Source: Marinobacter szutsaonensis
GTDB taxonomy: Bacteria > Pseudomonadota > Gammaproteobacteria > Pseudomonadales > Oleiphilaceae
Length of the DNA: 64,000 nucleotides
Assembly (NCBI RefSeq): GCF_039523335.1
Contig: NZ_BAAAFC010000001.1
Location: 1,240,001 to 1,304,000 of the forward strand
Reading direction: 5' to 3'
The notes under the pieces were generated by a model. That model was not told the origin of the DNA, searched no databases, and saw only the letters and a list, made by a program, of their open reading frames with translations. A program made the position numbers and the translations under genes. Within the stretch, counting starts at the first letter, position 1. The number at the start of each line of letters is the position of its first letter. This document shows positions 1 to 9,025 of this stretch, in pieces.

Positions 1-648
1 GCGCAGTATGCCGGTGTACCTGTTTACAATGGCCTGACCAATGAATTCCACCCCACGCAGATACTGGCGGATTTCCTGACCATGCAGGAAAACGTGGAAA
101 AACCCCTGCGGGACGTGGCATTTGTTTTCATCGGGGACGCCGCGAATAACATGGGCGACAGCCTGCTCATTGGGGGCGCGAAAATGGGTATGGATGTACG
201 CCTGTGTGCCCCCAAAGCCTGCTGGCCCGGAGAAGAGGTTCAGAAAGAGGCCCAGTCAATTGCCAGTGCCACCGGCGCCAGAATCCTGATCACTGAAGAC
301 ATCGATGCCGCAGTGAATGGCGTTGATTTTGTCTATACCGACGTGTGGGTGTCCATGGGCGAACCCAAGGAAAAGTGGGCCGAGCGGATTAAACTGTTGC
401 AGCCCTATCAGGTGAATGCTTCCCTGATGGAAAAAACCGGCAATCCCCGGACAAAGTTCATGCATTGCCTGCCGGCCTTCCACAATACGGAAACCACCGT
501 GGGCAAGGAGATACAGGCAGAGTTCGGCATTGAGGCCATGGAAGTGACCGAAGAAGTCTTTGAAAGCCCGGCCTCCATCGTATTCGACCAGGCGGAGAAC
601 CGAATGCACACCATCAAGGCGGTACTGGTCGCCACTCTAGGCAGCTGA
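1..648 (+). CDS. arcB: Ornithine carbamoyltransferase, catabolic (partial, 5' end outside window)
   Basis: The frame is open from base 1, so the N-terminus lies left of the window; about 215 C-terminal residues remain. Visible family marks are the FHPTQ motif near residue 16 of the fragment and the HCLPAFH motif that contributes to carbamoyl phosphate and ornithine binding. In the arginine deiminase pathway this cytoplasmic enzyme splits citrulline with phosphate into ornithine and carbamoyl phosphate. The carbamate kinase gene 15 bases downstream is the reason to call it arcB rather than biosynthetic argF; sequence alone cannot settle that. arcA is expected upstream, outside the window. Confidence 0.9.
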   Translation, partial: AQYAGVPVYNGLTNEFHPTQILADFLTMQENVEKPLRDVAFVFIGDAANNMGDSLLIGGAKMGMDVRLCAPKACWPGEEVQKEAQSIASATGARILITEDIDAAVNGVDFVYTDVWVSMGEPKEKWAERIKLLQPYQVNASLMEKTGNPRTKFMHCLPAFHNTETTVGKEIQAEFGIEAMEVTEEVFESPASIVFDQAENRMHTIKAVLVATLGS

Positions 649-663
649 TGGGAGGAACCTGAC

Positions 664-1569
664 ATGCTTGTAGTAGCAGCCCTGGGAGGCAACGCCCTGT
701 TGCGGCGCGGTGAACCCCTGACAGCCCAGGCCCAGCGCGCCAATGTGAAGATCGCCGCAGAGGCACTGGCCGACATCATCCACGCGGGCCATCAACTGGT
801 GATCACCCACGGCAATGGGCCACAGGTAGGTCTGCTGGCTCTGCAGGGCGCCGCCTACAAGCCGGACGAAGCCTACCCGCTGGACGTCCTGGGCGCCGAA
901 ACTGAAGGTATGATCGGGTATATCATCGAGCAGGAGCTGGAAAATGTTCTGGGCCACGATCGGCCAGTGGCGACCCTGCTCACCCAGGTGTTGGTGGACA
1001 AGGATGATCCCGCCTTCAAAAAGCCCACGAAATTCGTCGGGCCGGTTTACGACCGGAAAGAAGCAGAGGCCAGGGCTGAAGCCGCAGGCTGGCAGATAGC
1101 CCGGGATGGCGACAAGTGGCGGCGGGTCGTGCCCTCGCCCGTCCCCCTGGAGATCCCCGACATTCGGGTGCTCAAACTCCTGCTGGACCAGGGCGTCGTC
1201 GTGATCTGCGCCGGCGGTGGCGGCATTCCAATTCTTCGCCGTGACGACGGCAGCATGGTTGGCGTGGAGGCTGTCATCGACAAGGATGCCGCCAGCGCGC
1301 TGCTGGCCCGACAACTGGGGGCCGATGCCTTACTGCTGCTCACGGATGTGGATGCCATCTACCGGGACTTTGGCAAAGACACTGCCACCCCTATCCATGA
1401 ACTCACTCTCTCTGAGGCCCGCGGGCTGGACCTGCCGGCTGGCTCCATGGGGCCCAAAATGGCGGCAGCGGGCAATTTCGTCGAAAGCGGTGGAATCAGT
1501 GGTATTGGCAGGCTGGAGGATGCCCTGGCAATTCTTGAACGCCGGGCCGGAACCTGTATTACCCCTTAG
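664..1569 (+). CDS. arcC: Carbamate kinase
   Basis: Amino acid kinase fold enzyme of 301 residues, the normal family length. It transfers phosphate from carbamoyl phosphate to ADP, giving ATP, ammonia and CO2, the last step of the arginine deiminase pathway. Seen in sequence: N-terminal ALGGNALL nucleotide-binding loop, THGNGPQVG at about residue 50, CAGGGGIP in the middle and LLTDVDAIY plus SMGPKM toward the C-terminus, all typical of the family. A GGAGG ribosome site lies just before the ATG. It follows arcB after 15 bases and is probably cotranscribed with it. Confidence 0.95.
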   Translation: MLVVAALGGNALLRRGEPLTAQAQRANVKIAAEALADIIHAGHQLVITHGNGPQVGLLALQGAAYKPDEAYPLDVLGAETEGMIGYIIEQELENVLGHDRPVATLLTQVLVDKDDPAFKKPTKFVGPVYDRKEAEARAEAAGWQIARDGDKWRRVVPSPVPLEIPDIRVLKLLLDQGVVVICAGGGGIPILRRDDGSMVGVEAVIDKDAASALLARQLGADALLLLTDVDAIYRDFGKDTATPIHELTLSEARGLDLPAGSMGPKMAAAGNFVESGGISGIGRLEDALAILERRAGTCITP

Positions 1570-1586
1570 TCTCGGGATTGCGCCCC

Positions 1587-2025
1587 TCAAACCAGAGTTC
1601 CACCACCACTAGGGAGACCGCGAAGTTTCAATTCCACCCGGTTCCGGCCCTGTGCCTTCGCTCGATACAGTGCATCATCGGCCTCCGAGACCAGTTTATC
1701 GAAACTGGTACCGTCCCACTGTGCCACACCCACTGACGCTGTCATGGTAATGTTGTGAGCATCGATCGGTACCGCTACATCTCGGATACATTCAAGAAGC
1801 TTTCGTTTGTAGACACTGATCGCCAACAGTGTGCCCATACCGGTCGTTTATCCCTTTGAAATGATCAATATCCAGCAACATGACACAGAAAGGCCACGGG
1901 TCGTCGACTGTTTGCAGCTTCACCTGCGCATTGAAAAGCATGTAAAGAATCGGGGTCAGGATGAGCAACCCGGTTGCATCACCGAGCCACCATAGGCGCC
2001 CAGATAGTAAAGCAGCCCGGCACAA
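1587..2025 (-). pseudogene. Decayed MASE1-GGDEF diguanylate cyclase
   Basis: Two minus-strand frames carry successive pieces of one protein. The upstream piece (to about 1830) has a MASE1-like end ([14 protein letters not shown]) and the start of a GGDEF domain ([16 protein letters not shown]). The downstream piece in another frame (1587-1838) has the domain end (TASVGVAQWDG, ADDALYRAKAQGRNRVEL). The segment between them, including the GGDEF active-site motif itself, is missing and the frame shifts at the junction. It can therefore not make cyclic di-GMP. The residual protein would have been a membrane-bound sensor cyclase. It converges on arcC. Confidence 0.8.
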
Positions 2026-2066
2026 TCATTCAACACTATCACTGTAGATCTTTCCATACCTGAAAG

Positions 2067-2441
2067 TCAGTCGACCAGGCCGGATTGCGGCACCAGACAA
2101 TTCATCAAGGTGATGGACAGGTCCCGAAAGACCGCGTCAGACGCCACGATGCTCGGGAACCGGTCGTTCATCTCGCGACGGCAAACCGCGCTCCGTGCCT
2201 CGCTGTCTTTCACGCACTTCGAATGTGCGTCCGTGCCCGCAGACTGGCCGGTGGCCTGCTCACAGAAAGCAGGAACCTGGGCAACCAGCCAGTCCACGGC
2301 CACGCTCCGCTGAACCGGATCAGTCGCCAGATTAACAAAGCGGCTGGCGTCCACCGGCTCGGGCTTTTCCCGGGTCTGGTCCCATAGGACAAAGATCAGC
2401 GCAAGTGAAAGCAGTGTGACGGTGACCGTTGGGAACTTCAT
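2067..2441 (-). CDS. Membrane-anchored hypothetical protein with four cysteines
   Basis: About 124 residues from the ATG at 2441, which has a GGAAG ribosome site; a longer frame upstream lacks one. The N-terminus is one hydrophobic helix (residues 4-19), either a signal anchor or a signal peptide. The rest is charged and has four cysteines, which would suit a periplasmic disulphide-bonded domain. I do not recognise the family. It stands 105 bases downstream of the secreted hydrolase gene on the same strand and may be cotranscribed with it. Confidence 0.6.
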   Translation of the reverse strand: MKFPTVTVTLLSLALIFVLWDQTREKPEPVDASRFVNLATDPVQRSVAVDWLVAQVPAFCEQATGQSAGTDAHSKCVKDSEARSAVCRREMNDRFPSIVASDAVFRDLSITLMNCLVPQSGLVD

Positions 2442-2546
2442 CGACGGACTTCCAAGTTTTTGAGGATAGTCCGCGATGATAAAGACTCCGCTCCTTCGGG
2501 CCAAGCAAGTCCCACCTTGGCCCCACTGCACGGGTCACATCGTGCC

Positions 2547-4457
2547 TTACAGCGTTCCCTGCAACACCGGCAACTGCACCGTCCCCTCAACATTGACGAA
2601 GGGCACGAGCGCATCCCGCGACCAGCTCGCTGGGTACTGGGGATGGAATCCATAGATCAACAAGGCGAGCTCATCTCCGGGCGCCAGAACCTCAGCAACC
2701 CCGACCAGCTCGATGACCTCCTGGTCCTTGAGCCCCCGCACCGGTTTGATCTGGTCATCGATCAGTTGCCAGCGGCTCTCCCCATCAGCGCGTTTGCCAA
2801 GGCCGACAAACACAATCGGATCGCAACCAGCCGCATAGGGATCAAGCTCTACCTCACAGGTTGAACGACCTGCCAGATCGGACACTGTCAGCCTGGCAGT
2901 CGGAATCCCGCCGAGTGTTGCACCGGTCGCCCCTGCCTGGCCGAGAATGAGTGCCGCAGGCGGCTGGGTAGCGGTTGCAATGGCCTCGTAACCGGAGGCC
3001 ACCGGAAATTCTGTTAACACTGTCCGCTCGACCACCTTGTCCCCCTGAAGCACGTCACCCTCAGCGTCCGGAGCGGGGAATTCGTCCATCGGCACCATGA
3101 CAGACTGACCGTCAGCCAGTGAAAGACAGACTTTAGAGTCGGTTCCCTCAAAGTAACCTGCCAGCGGTTTACCCTGAAGATGATGTTCCAGCCAGTTCAG
3201 GGTAGCGTCCGAAATCGGGATATCGCCACAGGCAAACTGACCCGCTGCGCCCTGGAAGCCCGGAATTTCCAGCAAACCTGCGGTCGGATCTGCATATTCA
3301 GCCGGCTGCAACTCGTCCGGTGCCTCCACAGGCAGAATATGGCCGGTCTGATGAGTCAGCAGGCGAACATCCCCACCCAGCGCTTTCAGGCACTCAAAGT
3401 TACGCCAGGCTTCATTGAAATTGAACAGTGTGTCCTTCATACCCTGAGTCAGTAATACATCCACTTTCGGGTAGGGTGTCGGTTCAACGTCAAATGCTGG
3501 TGGCTTGATCTGATAGTTCAGCAGGTCCGGCGTGTCGGATACCCACACCGGTTCTCCCGTGCAGCGATATGCGGGGCTGTGATAGTAAAAGAAATCCAGG
3601 CCGGCTCCTGGGAAATGGTTCAGCGTGGCCCCCTGCGCAAGGATCTCACGGATGATCGGATCCAGGCCTCCGTTACCATTCCCGGTGGAGCCTGCTTCAC
3701 CGCCTGCAACGAGTACCAGATCCCAGCCGGTTTTGATGACGTTGCCGGGATTCAGGCTGTAACGCAGATCGTGCCAGGTAATATCCGGAACGAGAGCATC
3801 AAGCCTCTGGCGCGGATCCTGCCCGTGCAGCAGGAGCTGGAAGCCGCCGCCATAACTACCGCCAATCGCGCCTACCACGAGATTGGGATTCAGCTCCCGG
3901 GGAAGGCCAGGCTCCTGTCGGTATTGCAGATAATCGAGATTTTGCTCAGCCCAATCGAGAATCTGGATCAGATCGCGCCCCTCGAACTCGGGATCCATTA
4001 CGCGAACAGTGCCGGTGCTTTCACCGAAGCCCCGCTGATCGATCGAGATGACTGCAAAACCGGCCTCACGGTAGTTTTCAAACCCTTCGGTATTTCGTGA
4101 CCCACCGAAACCATGACCATGCAGGACCAACGGGTGGCCCTGTTTGCAGTCAATTCCGCTAATCGGCTCAAGCACCTGAAAGGCAATGGTTTCACCACTG
4201 GCCGAGGTCAGCATTACCGGGTAACTTCCGCCGCCGTCCCTCGGTGTATCGTCGGCACAGGACACGGGAGGAGCCTCACATTGAGGAGGTGCCCCATTGC
4301 CCGGATTTTCACAGGCCTGGTCCGGGGACACCCGGTTTTGTTGGGCAGAAGGTTGTGAGCTTTCAGACGTCGTTTCAATGCATCCGGCAACAGCCAGAGC
4401 AAGAAATACGGTAATCAGGCGAGGGCTGAACACCCCGAGACACTTCAGGGAAGGCAT
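2547..4457 (-). CDS. Secreted lipoprotein alpha/beta hydrolase, peptidase S15-like
   Basis: 636 residues. The N-terminus has a lipoprotein signal with cleavage before Cys26 (ALAVAGC), so the mature protein is lipid-anchored outside the inner membrane. An alpha/beta hydrolase domain follows: HGHGFGG oxyanion loop near residue 113, DQRGFGEST near 140 and the nucleophile elbow GGSYGGG with Ser201. A candidate acid lies in GMKDTLF and a candidate His in QTGHILP. The C-terminal 200 residues look beta-rich, as in S15 and CocE-type esterases and peptidases. The substrate is not evident. The linker after the lipid Cys is rich in Pro, Gln and Cys. Confidence 0.8.
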   Translation of the reverse strand: MPSLKCLGVFSPRLITVFLALAVAGCIETTSESSQPSAQQNRVSPDQACENPGNGAPPQCEAPPVSCADDTPRDGGGSYPVMLTSASGETIAFQVLEPISGIDCKQGHPLVLHGHGFGGSRNTEGFENYREAGFAVISIDQRGFGESTGTVRVMDPEFEGRDLIQILDWAEQNLDYLQYRQEPGLPRELNPNLVVGAIGGSYGGGFQLLLHGQDPRQRLDALVPDITWHDLRYSLNPGNVIKTGWDLVLVAGGEAGSTGNGNGGLDPIIREILAQGATLNHFPGAGLDFFYYHSPAYRCTGEPVWVSDTPDLLNYQIKPPAFDVEPTPYPKVDVLLTQGMKDTLFNFNEAWRNFECLKALGGDVRLLTHQTGHILPVEAPDELQPAEYADPTAGLLEIPGFQGAAGQFACGDIPISDATLNWLEHHLQGKPLAGYFEGTDSKVCLSLADGQSVMVPMDEFPAPDAEGDVLQGDKVVERTVLTEFPVASGYEAIATATQPPAALILGQAGATGATLGGIPTARLTVSDLAGRSTCEVELDPYAAGCDPIVFVGLGKRADGESRWQLIDDQIKPVRGLKDQEVIELVGVAEVLAPGDELALLIYGFHPQYPASWSRDALVPFVNVEGTVQLPVLQGTL

Positions 4458-4624
4458 CTGTTGTTCTCCTTGTTTTATTCATCAGAAACCAACCGGGAAC
4501 AACGTGGCAGACTGAATTATGTTCCAATCTGCCAGGACAAAGGCCTGAAAAGACAGAATTGACGCCCGGACAGACAGTCGCGCAAACTGGCAGATACATT
4601 CAGCTCTGCGCCGACACGCATGCC

Positions 4625-5371
4625 ATGGCAGCAATGGACCAGACACCACCTCCCGCAAGACTCGGTTTTCTTTACCCCGGCCATGCAGCCGAGGACGACT
4701 ACCCGTTGATGGGCGGAATGATCGACCCACCAGCCGAGGTCCACCTGATCCACACTGAATTTCTTGAAGACGCCCATACCATCGAGGCACTCAGTGAAAT
4801 GGGCAGTATCGAGCGGCTGTCTAAAGGTGCGGAAGCCCTGGCCGGCTCAGGGATTGAATCCGTCATGTGGACGTCCACCAGCGCCAGCTTCGTACTTGGA
4901 CTGGACGGCATCCGCCAACAGATCGACGCTCTTGAGAAAACCCTCTGCGTTCCGGCATCCACAACGGCCATGGCGTTTGCCCGGGCCATCACCGCAATCG
5001 ACGCGAAGAAAGTTGCCATTGCGGCCACCTATCCGGAAGACGTAGCGCTGCGATTCCGCCAGTTCCTCAATCACTTTGACATCGACATGGTGCATCTATC
5101 GTGCCGTGGCATTGTGACCGCCGCGGAGGTTGGCACTCTTGGAAAAGAGGAAGTGATCGACTTCGCCATGGCGAATGCCCGCGAGGACGCGGACGCACTG
5201 CTGATTCCCGACACCGCCCTCCATTCAGCCGCCTGGCTGACCGATCTGGAGCAAGCCACCGGCAAACCGGTGCTGACAGCGAACCAGGTCAGTTTCTGGG
5301 AGGCTCTGCGTTTATGCGGGAAGCTGACGCCCCAAGCCGGGCTGGGACGCTTGTTTGAGGAAGTGCTCTGA
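4625..5371 (+). CDS. Asp/Glu racemase superfamily protein (arylmalonate decarboxylase or maleate isomerase-like)
   Basis: About 248 residues from the ATG at 4625; ATG 4634 is equally possible and neither has a strong ribosome site. The fold signature is visible: LGFLYPGHAAEDDYP at the start, GIESVMWTSTSASF at about residue 75 and a C-terminal TANQVSFWEALRLCG segment typical of maleate isomerase and arylmalonate decarboxylase relatives. The usual catalytic cysteines are not seen: the first position reads WTSTSAS and the second reads LLIPDTALHSA where a Cys is expected. The reaction may therefore differ. The deaminase gene starts 40 bases downstream, so the pair may act in one nitrogen-compound pathway. 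Confidence 0.7.
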   Translation: MAAMDQTPPPARLGFLYPGHAAEDDYPLMGGMIDPPAEVHLIHTEFLEDAHTIEALSEMGSIERLSKGAEALAGSGIESVMWTSTSASFVLGLDGIRQQIDALEKTLCVPASTTAMAFARAITAIDAKKVAIAATYPEDVALRFRQFLNHFDIDMVHLSCRGIVTAAEVGTLGKEEVIDFAMANAREDADALLIPDTALHSAAWLTDLEQATGKPVLTANQVSFWEALRLCGKLTPQAGLGRLFEEVL

Positions 5372-5411
5372 CCTTTCCCAGCCCGGGCAAAATGACTCTA
5401 TGGAGGCAACC

Positions 5412-5903
5412 ATGATCAACGAGAGCGACATGAAGCATCTGGGCCGGTGCATTGAACTGGCCACCAAGGCCCTGGAAACCGGCAATCCACCCTTCGGCTC
5501 GGTCCTGGTGGATGAGACCGGAGCGGTAAGATACGAAGGTCATAACCTGACCGCCGGCGGAGATGATACCCAGCACCCGGAATTCGCGATTGCCCGCTGG
5601 GCAGCGGCGAATATGACGCCGGATGAACGGGCAGCGTCCACGGTATACACCTCCGGTGAACACTGCCCCATGTGCGCCGCAGCCCATGGCTGGGTAGGTC
5701 TGGGCCGGATTGTCTATGCGAGCTCCTCAAAGCAGTTGTCCGCCTGGCTTGATGAGCTCCACGTTATGCCCCCGCCAGTGGCAACCCTGCCAATCAACGA
5801 AGTTGTTCCCGGATTACCGACTGAGGGGCCGTTCCCGGCTCTGGCGGAAGTCATCCGAGAATTGCACAAGCAATACCACGAAAGCCAGACGGGTAATAAG
5901 TAG
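5412..5903 (+). CDS. Nucleoside/guanine deaminase family protein (CMP/dCMP deaminase fold)
   Basis: 163 residues from the ATG at 5412, chosen for its GGAGG site 5 bases upstream. Zinc-dependent deaminase fold: NPPFGSVLVD near residue 20, the zinc and proton-shuttle segment HPEFAIARWA (usually HAE) and the second zinc motif SGEHCPMCAAAHGW (CxxC). Family members hydrolyse amino groups of bases or nucleosides in the cytoplasm. The HPE form and the His before CPMC mark a subgroup distinct from TadA and GuaD, so the base specificity is open. Probably cotranscribed with the racemase-like gene upstream. Confidence 0.8.
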   Translation: MINESDMKHLGRCIELATKALETGNPPFGSVLVDETGAVRYEGHNLTAGGDDTQHPEFAIARWAAANMTPDERAASTVYTSGEHCPMCAAAHGWVGLGRIVYASSSKQLSAWLDELHVMPPPVATLPINEVVPGLPTEGPFPALAEVIRELHKQYHESQTGNK

Positions 5904-6029
5904 GTTGCCGGCTCCAACCCTTCCCGGTTCTTTGATCGAAAAAACCAGAGAATAAAGCCCAAAAAGCCTGATGTTCTTCGCCTCGCCAAACCGTAATGAT
6001 GGTAACCAGACCAAAAGGAGGCGAGGCGC

Positions 6030-6374
6030 ATGAAGACCATCGACAAGTATCTGCTCTGCTTTGGACAGGAACCAACGGCCCTCAAGCTTATGCCGGATTT
6101 CCAGGTGGTGTTCTGCGAGTATCTGGTGGGCGCCAAAGGCGTGTATCTCTGGGTAGAGCAGTCCCCGGTAGCTTCAGGGAAAGCCACAACCAGGCGCTTC
6201 ATTGTTGCCCGCCCGGGCAAGTCGGTGCCGGATCATTACGAATATGTGGACTCTGCGGTCGATCCGTTCGGCTCGACCGCTCATCATGTCTTCCAGCTAC
6301 CAGTGAAAATGGCAGGACGTAACTGGGCCATACAGTCGGCTTATGGCCAGGCGCCCCAGGTCACCAGATCCTGA
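6030..6374 (+). CDS. Conserved-looking hypothetical protein, 114 residues
   Basis: A strong ribosome site (AAAAGGAGGCG) precedes the ATG and codon use matches the neighbours, so this is very likely expressed. The protein is soluble, has no signal peptide or membrane segment and begins MKTIDKYLLCFGQEP. Aromatic and basic residues are spread along it (VYLWVEQSP, ARPGKSVPDHYEYVD). I do not recognise a family. It is a single-gene unit between the deaminase and the convergent MFS gene. Confidence 0.7.
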   Translation: MKTIDKYLLCFGQEPTALKLMPDFQVVFCEYLVGAKGVYLWVEQSPVASGKATTRRFIVARPGKSVPDHYEYVDSAVDPFGSTAHHVFQLPVKMAGRNWAIQSAYGQAPQVTRS

Positions 6375-6468
6375 ATACTTTTCCAGCGATGCAGATAGGG
6401 TATGTATCAGGGAGGTGGACAAGGACTTCAGCCCGGGATTTCCGGTTGGCCTTGCCATGACATTCCCC

Positions 6469-7773
6469 TCAGCCGGGTTTCCGAGCCTCGGTCGCCGGAA
6501 CTTTCAGCATCAGCACGAAGCCTACCAGCAGGAACACAAGGATAGTGCTCATCCCCCAACGCTGGCTATCGGTCAGAGCAGTCACCGCGCCCACCAGCAA
6601 GGGGCCTGCGAAAGCAGTGGCCTTACCGGAAAAGGCGAACAGGCCGAACATCTGGGTCTGCAGGTGAGGCGGAGCCACCCGGGCCAGATGTGACCGGCTG
6701 GCCGATTGCAGCGGCCCGACAAAAATACCCAGGATCATGCCCCAAACCCAGAAAGCGGTGGCGCTGTCTACCACCAGGATGGCCAAAGCACTGCTACTCA
6801 GCCCCACCAACGCCAGCAGAATGGTGTTACGCCCGCCAAGGGCATCATCGATCCAGGCAAACCCCAGCGCGCCCAGGCCTGCAGTCACGTTCAGGGCAAT
6901 GGCAAATTGCAGGACTTCCGTGGGCGCCATGTTGAACGTGCCGGCGGCGTAAACGCCCCCAAAGGTAAAGATGGTCGCCAGCCCATCGGTGTAGAGCATA
7001 CGGGCGATCAGGAATCGCACAATGTCCCTGTATTGGCGGACATGAGCGATGGACTCCTTTAGTTGCACAAACCCTGCACGGCTGGCTGCCGCCAGGCTCA
7101 GGCCAGTAGGCGGCCGATCCGGGGTAAAGAAAAACGCCGGCAGCGCGAACACCAGATACCAGACAGCCACGAGCACGAAGGTCGCGCGCACGTGTTCGGC
7201 TTGATCCCGGTCCAGGTTGAAAAGATTGGCGTCGGTCTCGATGAATCCATACAACGCGACCACCAGACTTGTGACGCCACCCACGTACCCCAAGCCCCAG
7301 GCCCAGCCAGACCAACGGCCGGTGCGCTCCTGGCTGGCCATATCCGGCAGCATGGAATTGTAGAAAATAAACGCGAACTCGGCGCCCAACGTGCCCAGCC
7401 CCACCCATAACGCAGCGTTCCAGAACTGGTCCTGATCCGGTGTAACGGTCCAAAGCATGGCGCATGACACCACGCACAGCAGGGTAAAGCTAATCAACCA
7501 GGGTTTACGGCGCCCTGACTGGTCCGCGATGGCCCCCAGCATCGGCGCCAGGATCGCAATAAACACACCGGAGATACCCACGATGTTGCCCCAGGCATTG
7601 GTACCGGCAACTTCGTCCTGCACCACCGAGACGCTGAAGTACTGGGCAAAGACAAACGTGAGAATGATCGTGAAAAAGGCACTGTTGGCCCAGTCATACA
7701 GCGCCCAGGACCAGAGTGCGCGTTTGTCTTCCGGAGCGCCTGGGGGCTGGGCATGGGGCATGGGTGGTGGCAT
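6469..7773 (-). CDS. MFS transporter, UMF1/Atg22 family
   Basis: About 434 residues with around 12 hydrophobic helices, an inner-membrane secondary carrier. The N-terminal ALYDWANSAFFTII segment is the hallmark of the Atg22-like UMF1 family of the major facilitator superfamily. AIADQSGRRKPWL between helices 2 and 3 is the MFS loop motif. The substrate is unknown; yeast Atg22 exports amino acids. Start: ATG 7773 or the nearby ATG 7761; a TTG at 7800 is also in frame and none has a clear ribosome site. It converges on the hypothetical gene ending at 6374. Confidence 0.88.
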   Translation of the reverse strand: MPPPMPHAQPPGAPEDKRALWSWALYDWANSAFFTIILTFVFAQYFSVSVVQDEVAGTNAWGNIVGISGVFIAILAPMLGAIADQSGRRKPWLISFTLLCVVSCAMLWTVTPDQDQFWNAALWVGLGTLGAEFAFIFYNSMLPDMASQERTGRWSGWAWGLGYVGGVTSLVVALYGFIETDANLFNLDRDQAEHVRATFVLVAVWYLVFALPAFFFTPDRPPTGLSLAAASRAGFVQLKESIAHVRQYRDIVRFLIARMLYTDGLATIFTFGGVYAAGTFNMAPTEVLQFAIALNVTAGLGALGFAWIDDALGGRNTILLALVGLSSSALAILVVDSATAFWVWGMILGIFVGPLQSASRSHLARVAPPHLQTQMFGLFAFSGKATAFAGPLLVGAVTALTDSQRWGMSTILVFLLVGFVLMLKVPATEARKPG

Positions 7774-7868
7774 GTTCGGCTCGGCTAGTGATCCATACAA
7801 GTGAGTTCCGTGGCGTGATTGTGGCCGGTATCAAGCCAAATGCCCAGCCCCGCGGGATTAAAGCGACT

Positions 7869-8516
7869 TCACTCGGATTCTGCTGCAATCTCCCGGAACG
7901 CCCGGACCAGCGCATCCGGCTCCTGGGCCCCGGAGATGAGGTACTTGTTGTTGATAATGAAGGCAGGCACCGCCGAGACGCCCGCCTGCTGGTAGGTCGC
8001 TTCGTCTTTGCGTACCACCTCGGCATACTGGTCCGAATCAAGCACCTCTGCGGCCTTGGCAGAGTCCAGCCCGGCGTTTTCCACGCAACCCAGCAAAACG
8101 TCCCGGTCCGAGACGTTTTCGGCGCGGCCGAAATAGGCGTCGAACAGTGCCTGTTTCATGGCGGTCTGCTGGCCCTGCTCGCCGGCCCATTTCACCAGTC
8201 TGTGGGCATCGAAGGTATTGCAGGTGAATCGCTCCTGCATCTTCTCGAAGTTGAGGCCCAGATCCTTTGCGATCGTCATCATCTGGCTCTGGGTAGAGCG
8301 CATCTCGTCCTCGCTGCGCCCGTACTTGCGGGCCAATGCCGGCAGGATCGGTTCACCCTGGCCGCTGTGGTCCGGATTCAGCTCAAATGCATGCCATTGA
8401 ACGGTGAACTCATATTCTGGCGCCAACTGTTCCATGGCCTGTTCGAGGCGGGCGTAGCCGATCGCGCACCAGGGGCAGGCTATGTCGGAAACAATGTCGA
8501 TCTGCATCTTGTTCAT
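7869..8516 (-). CDS. DsbA family oxidoreductase, FrnE-like
   Basis: 215 residues, cytoplasmic since no signal peptide is present. The N-terminal QIDIVSDIACPWC carries the CxxC redox pair (CPWC) of the thioredoxin-fold DsbA/FrnE group. The helical insertion contains FNTFDAHR-type sequence (CNTFDAHRLVKWA), and the cis-proline region reads GVSAVPAFIIN near residue 180. FrnE proteins are thiol oxidoreductases linked to oxidative stress; 2-hydroxychromene-2-carboxylate isomerases share the fold. A GGAG site lies 6 bases before the ATG. Confidence 0.88.
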   Translation of the reverse strand: MNKMQIDIVSDIACPWCAIGYARLEQAMEQLAPEYEFTVQWHAFELNPDHSGQGEPILPALARKYGRSEDEMRSTQSQMMTIAKDLGLNFEKMQERFTCNTFDAHRLVKWAGEQGQQTAMKQALFDAYFGRAENVSDRDVLLGCVENAGLDSAKAAEVLDSDQYAEVVRKDEATYQQAGVSAVPAFIINNKYLISGAQEPDALVRAFREIAAESE

Positions 8517-8571
8517 GGTGGCTCCTGTTAATAGATCTGAAAGATCATCCGTTAAAACTGCGTGGTTTTGC

Positions 8572-8961
8572 CTAGAAGCCCGGCCCCGCCAATACCTCTT
8601 GCAAGTCGCCCTTCAGTTCCTCCGGCGCAGTGATCCAGAGTTCCCCCTGCCCACCGGGGAACACCCCGATTTCGAGCCCGTCCCTGGTTAACCCTGGCAC
8701 CCACTTCTTGAAGAAGTCCGGCAGGGAAATCGCTTTGGGAGAAAGGTCGCCCGCCCCTTTGGCGTATTCGGTGGCAAACTCTGCGCTTGGCCAGACCGGC
8801 AGATAGGCCACACCGTCTTCTTCCGAGACGATCTTCAGAAAGTGATTGTCGGCATTGACCAGAATCCAGATCTCGCGCTCCTCGCCCACTGCGTCCAGAA
8901 AGTAGTCGTAGCGTTCCTCACCGTCCATATCGAGGGCTTGGGTTAGCGGGTTATCACTCAT
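8572..8961 (-). CDS. DUF2750 domain-containing protein
   Basis: 129 residues, acidic and soluble. The layout (YDYFLDAVGEEREIWIL, then LPVWPSAEFA, then a C-terminal GELWITAPEEL) fits DUF2750, a family of unknown function common in gammaproteobacteria and often annotated as an immunity-like or SUKH-like small acidic protein. It lies 55 bases upstream of the DsbA-like gene on the same strand, but a gap and no overlap leave cotranscription uncertain. Confidence 0.75.
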   Translation of the reverse strand: MSDNPLTQALDMDGEERYDYFLDAVGEEREIWILVNADNHFLKIVSEEDGVAYLPVWPSAEFATEYAKGAGDLSPKAISLPDFFKKWVPGLTRDGLEIGVFPGGQGELWITAPEELKGDLQEVLAGPGF

Positions 8962-9025
8962 GAAGGTTCCACCGGAAAGTTGGATGTTGAAGATGGAGTC
9001 TACCGTAAACCGGGCAAGTGAGCTT

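Noticed and set aside
3579..4100. Long plus-strand frame inside the secreted hydrolase gene
   Set aside because: The minus-strand gene has a signal peptide, lipobox and catalytic motifs; the plus frame has none.
8526..8545. TTAATAGATCTGAAAG resembling the REP-like motif
   Set aside because: Only the AATAGATCTG part matches; the CCCGG and T-run are missing.
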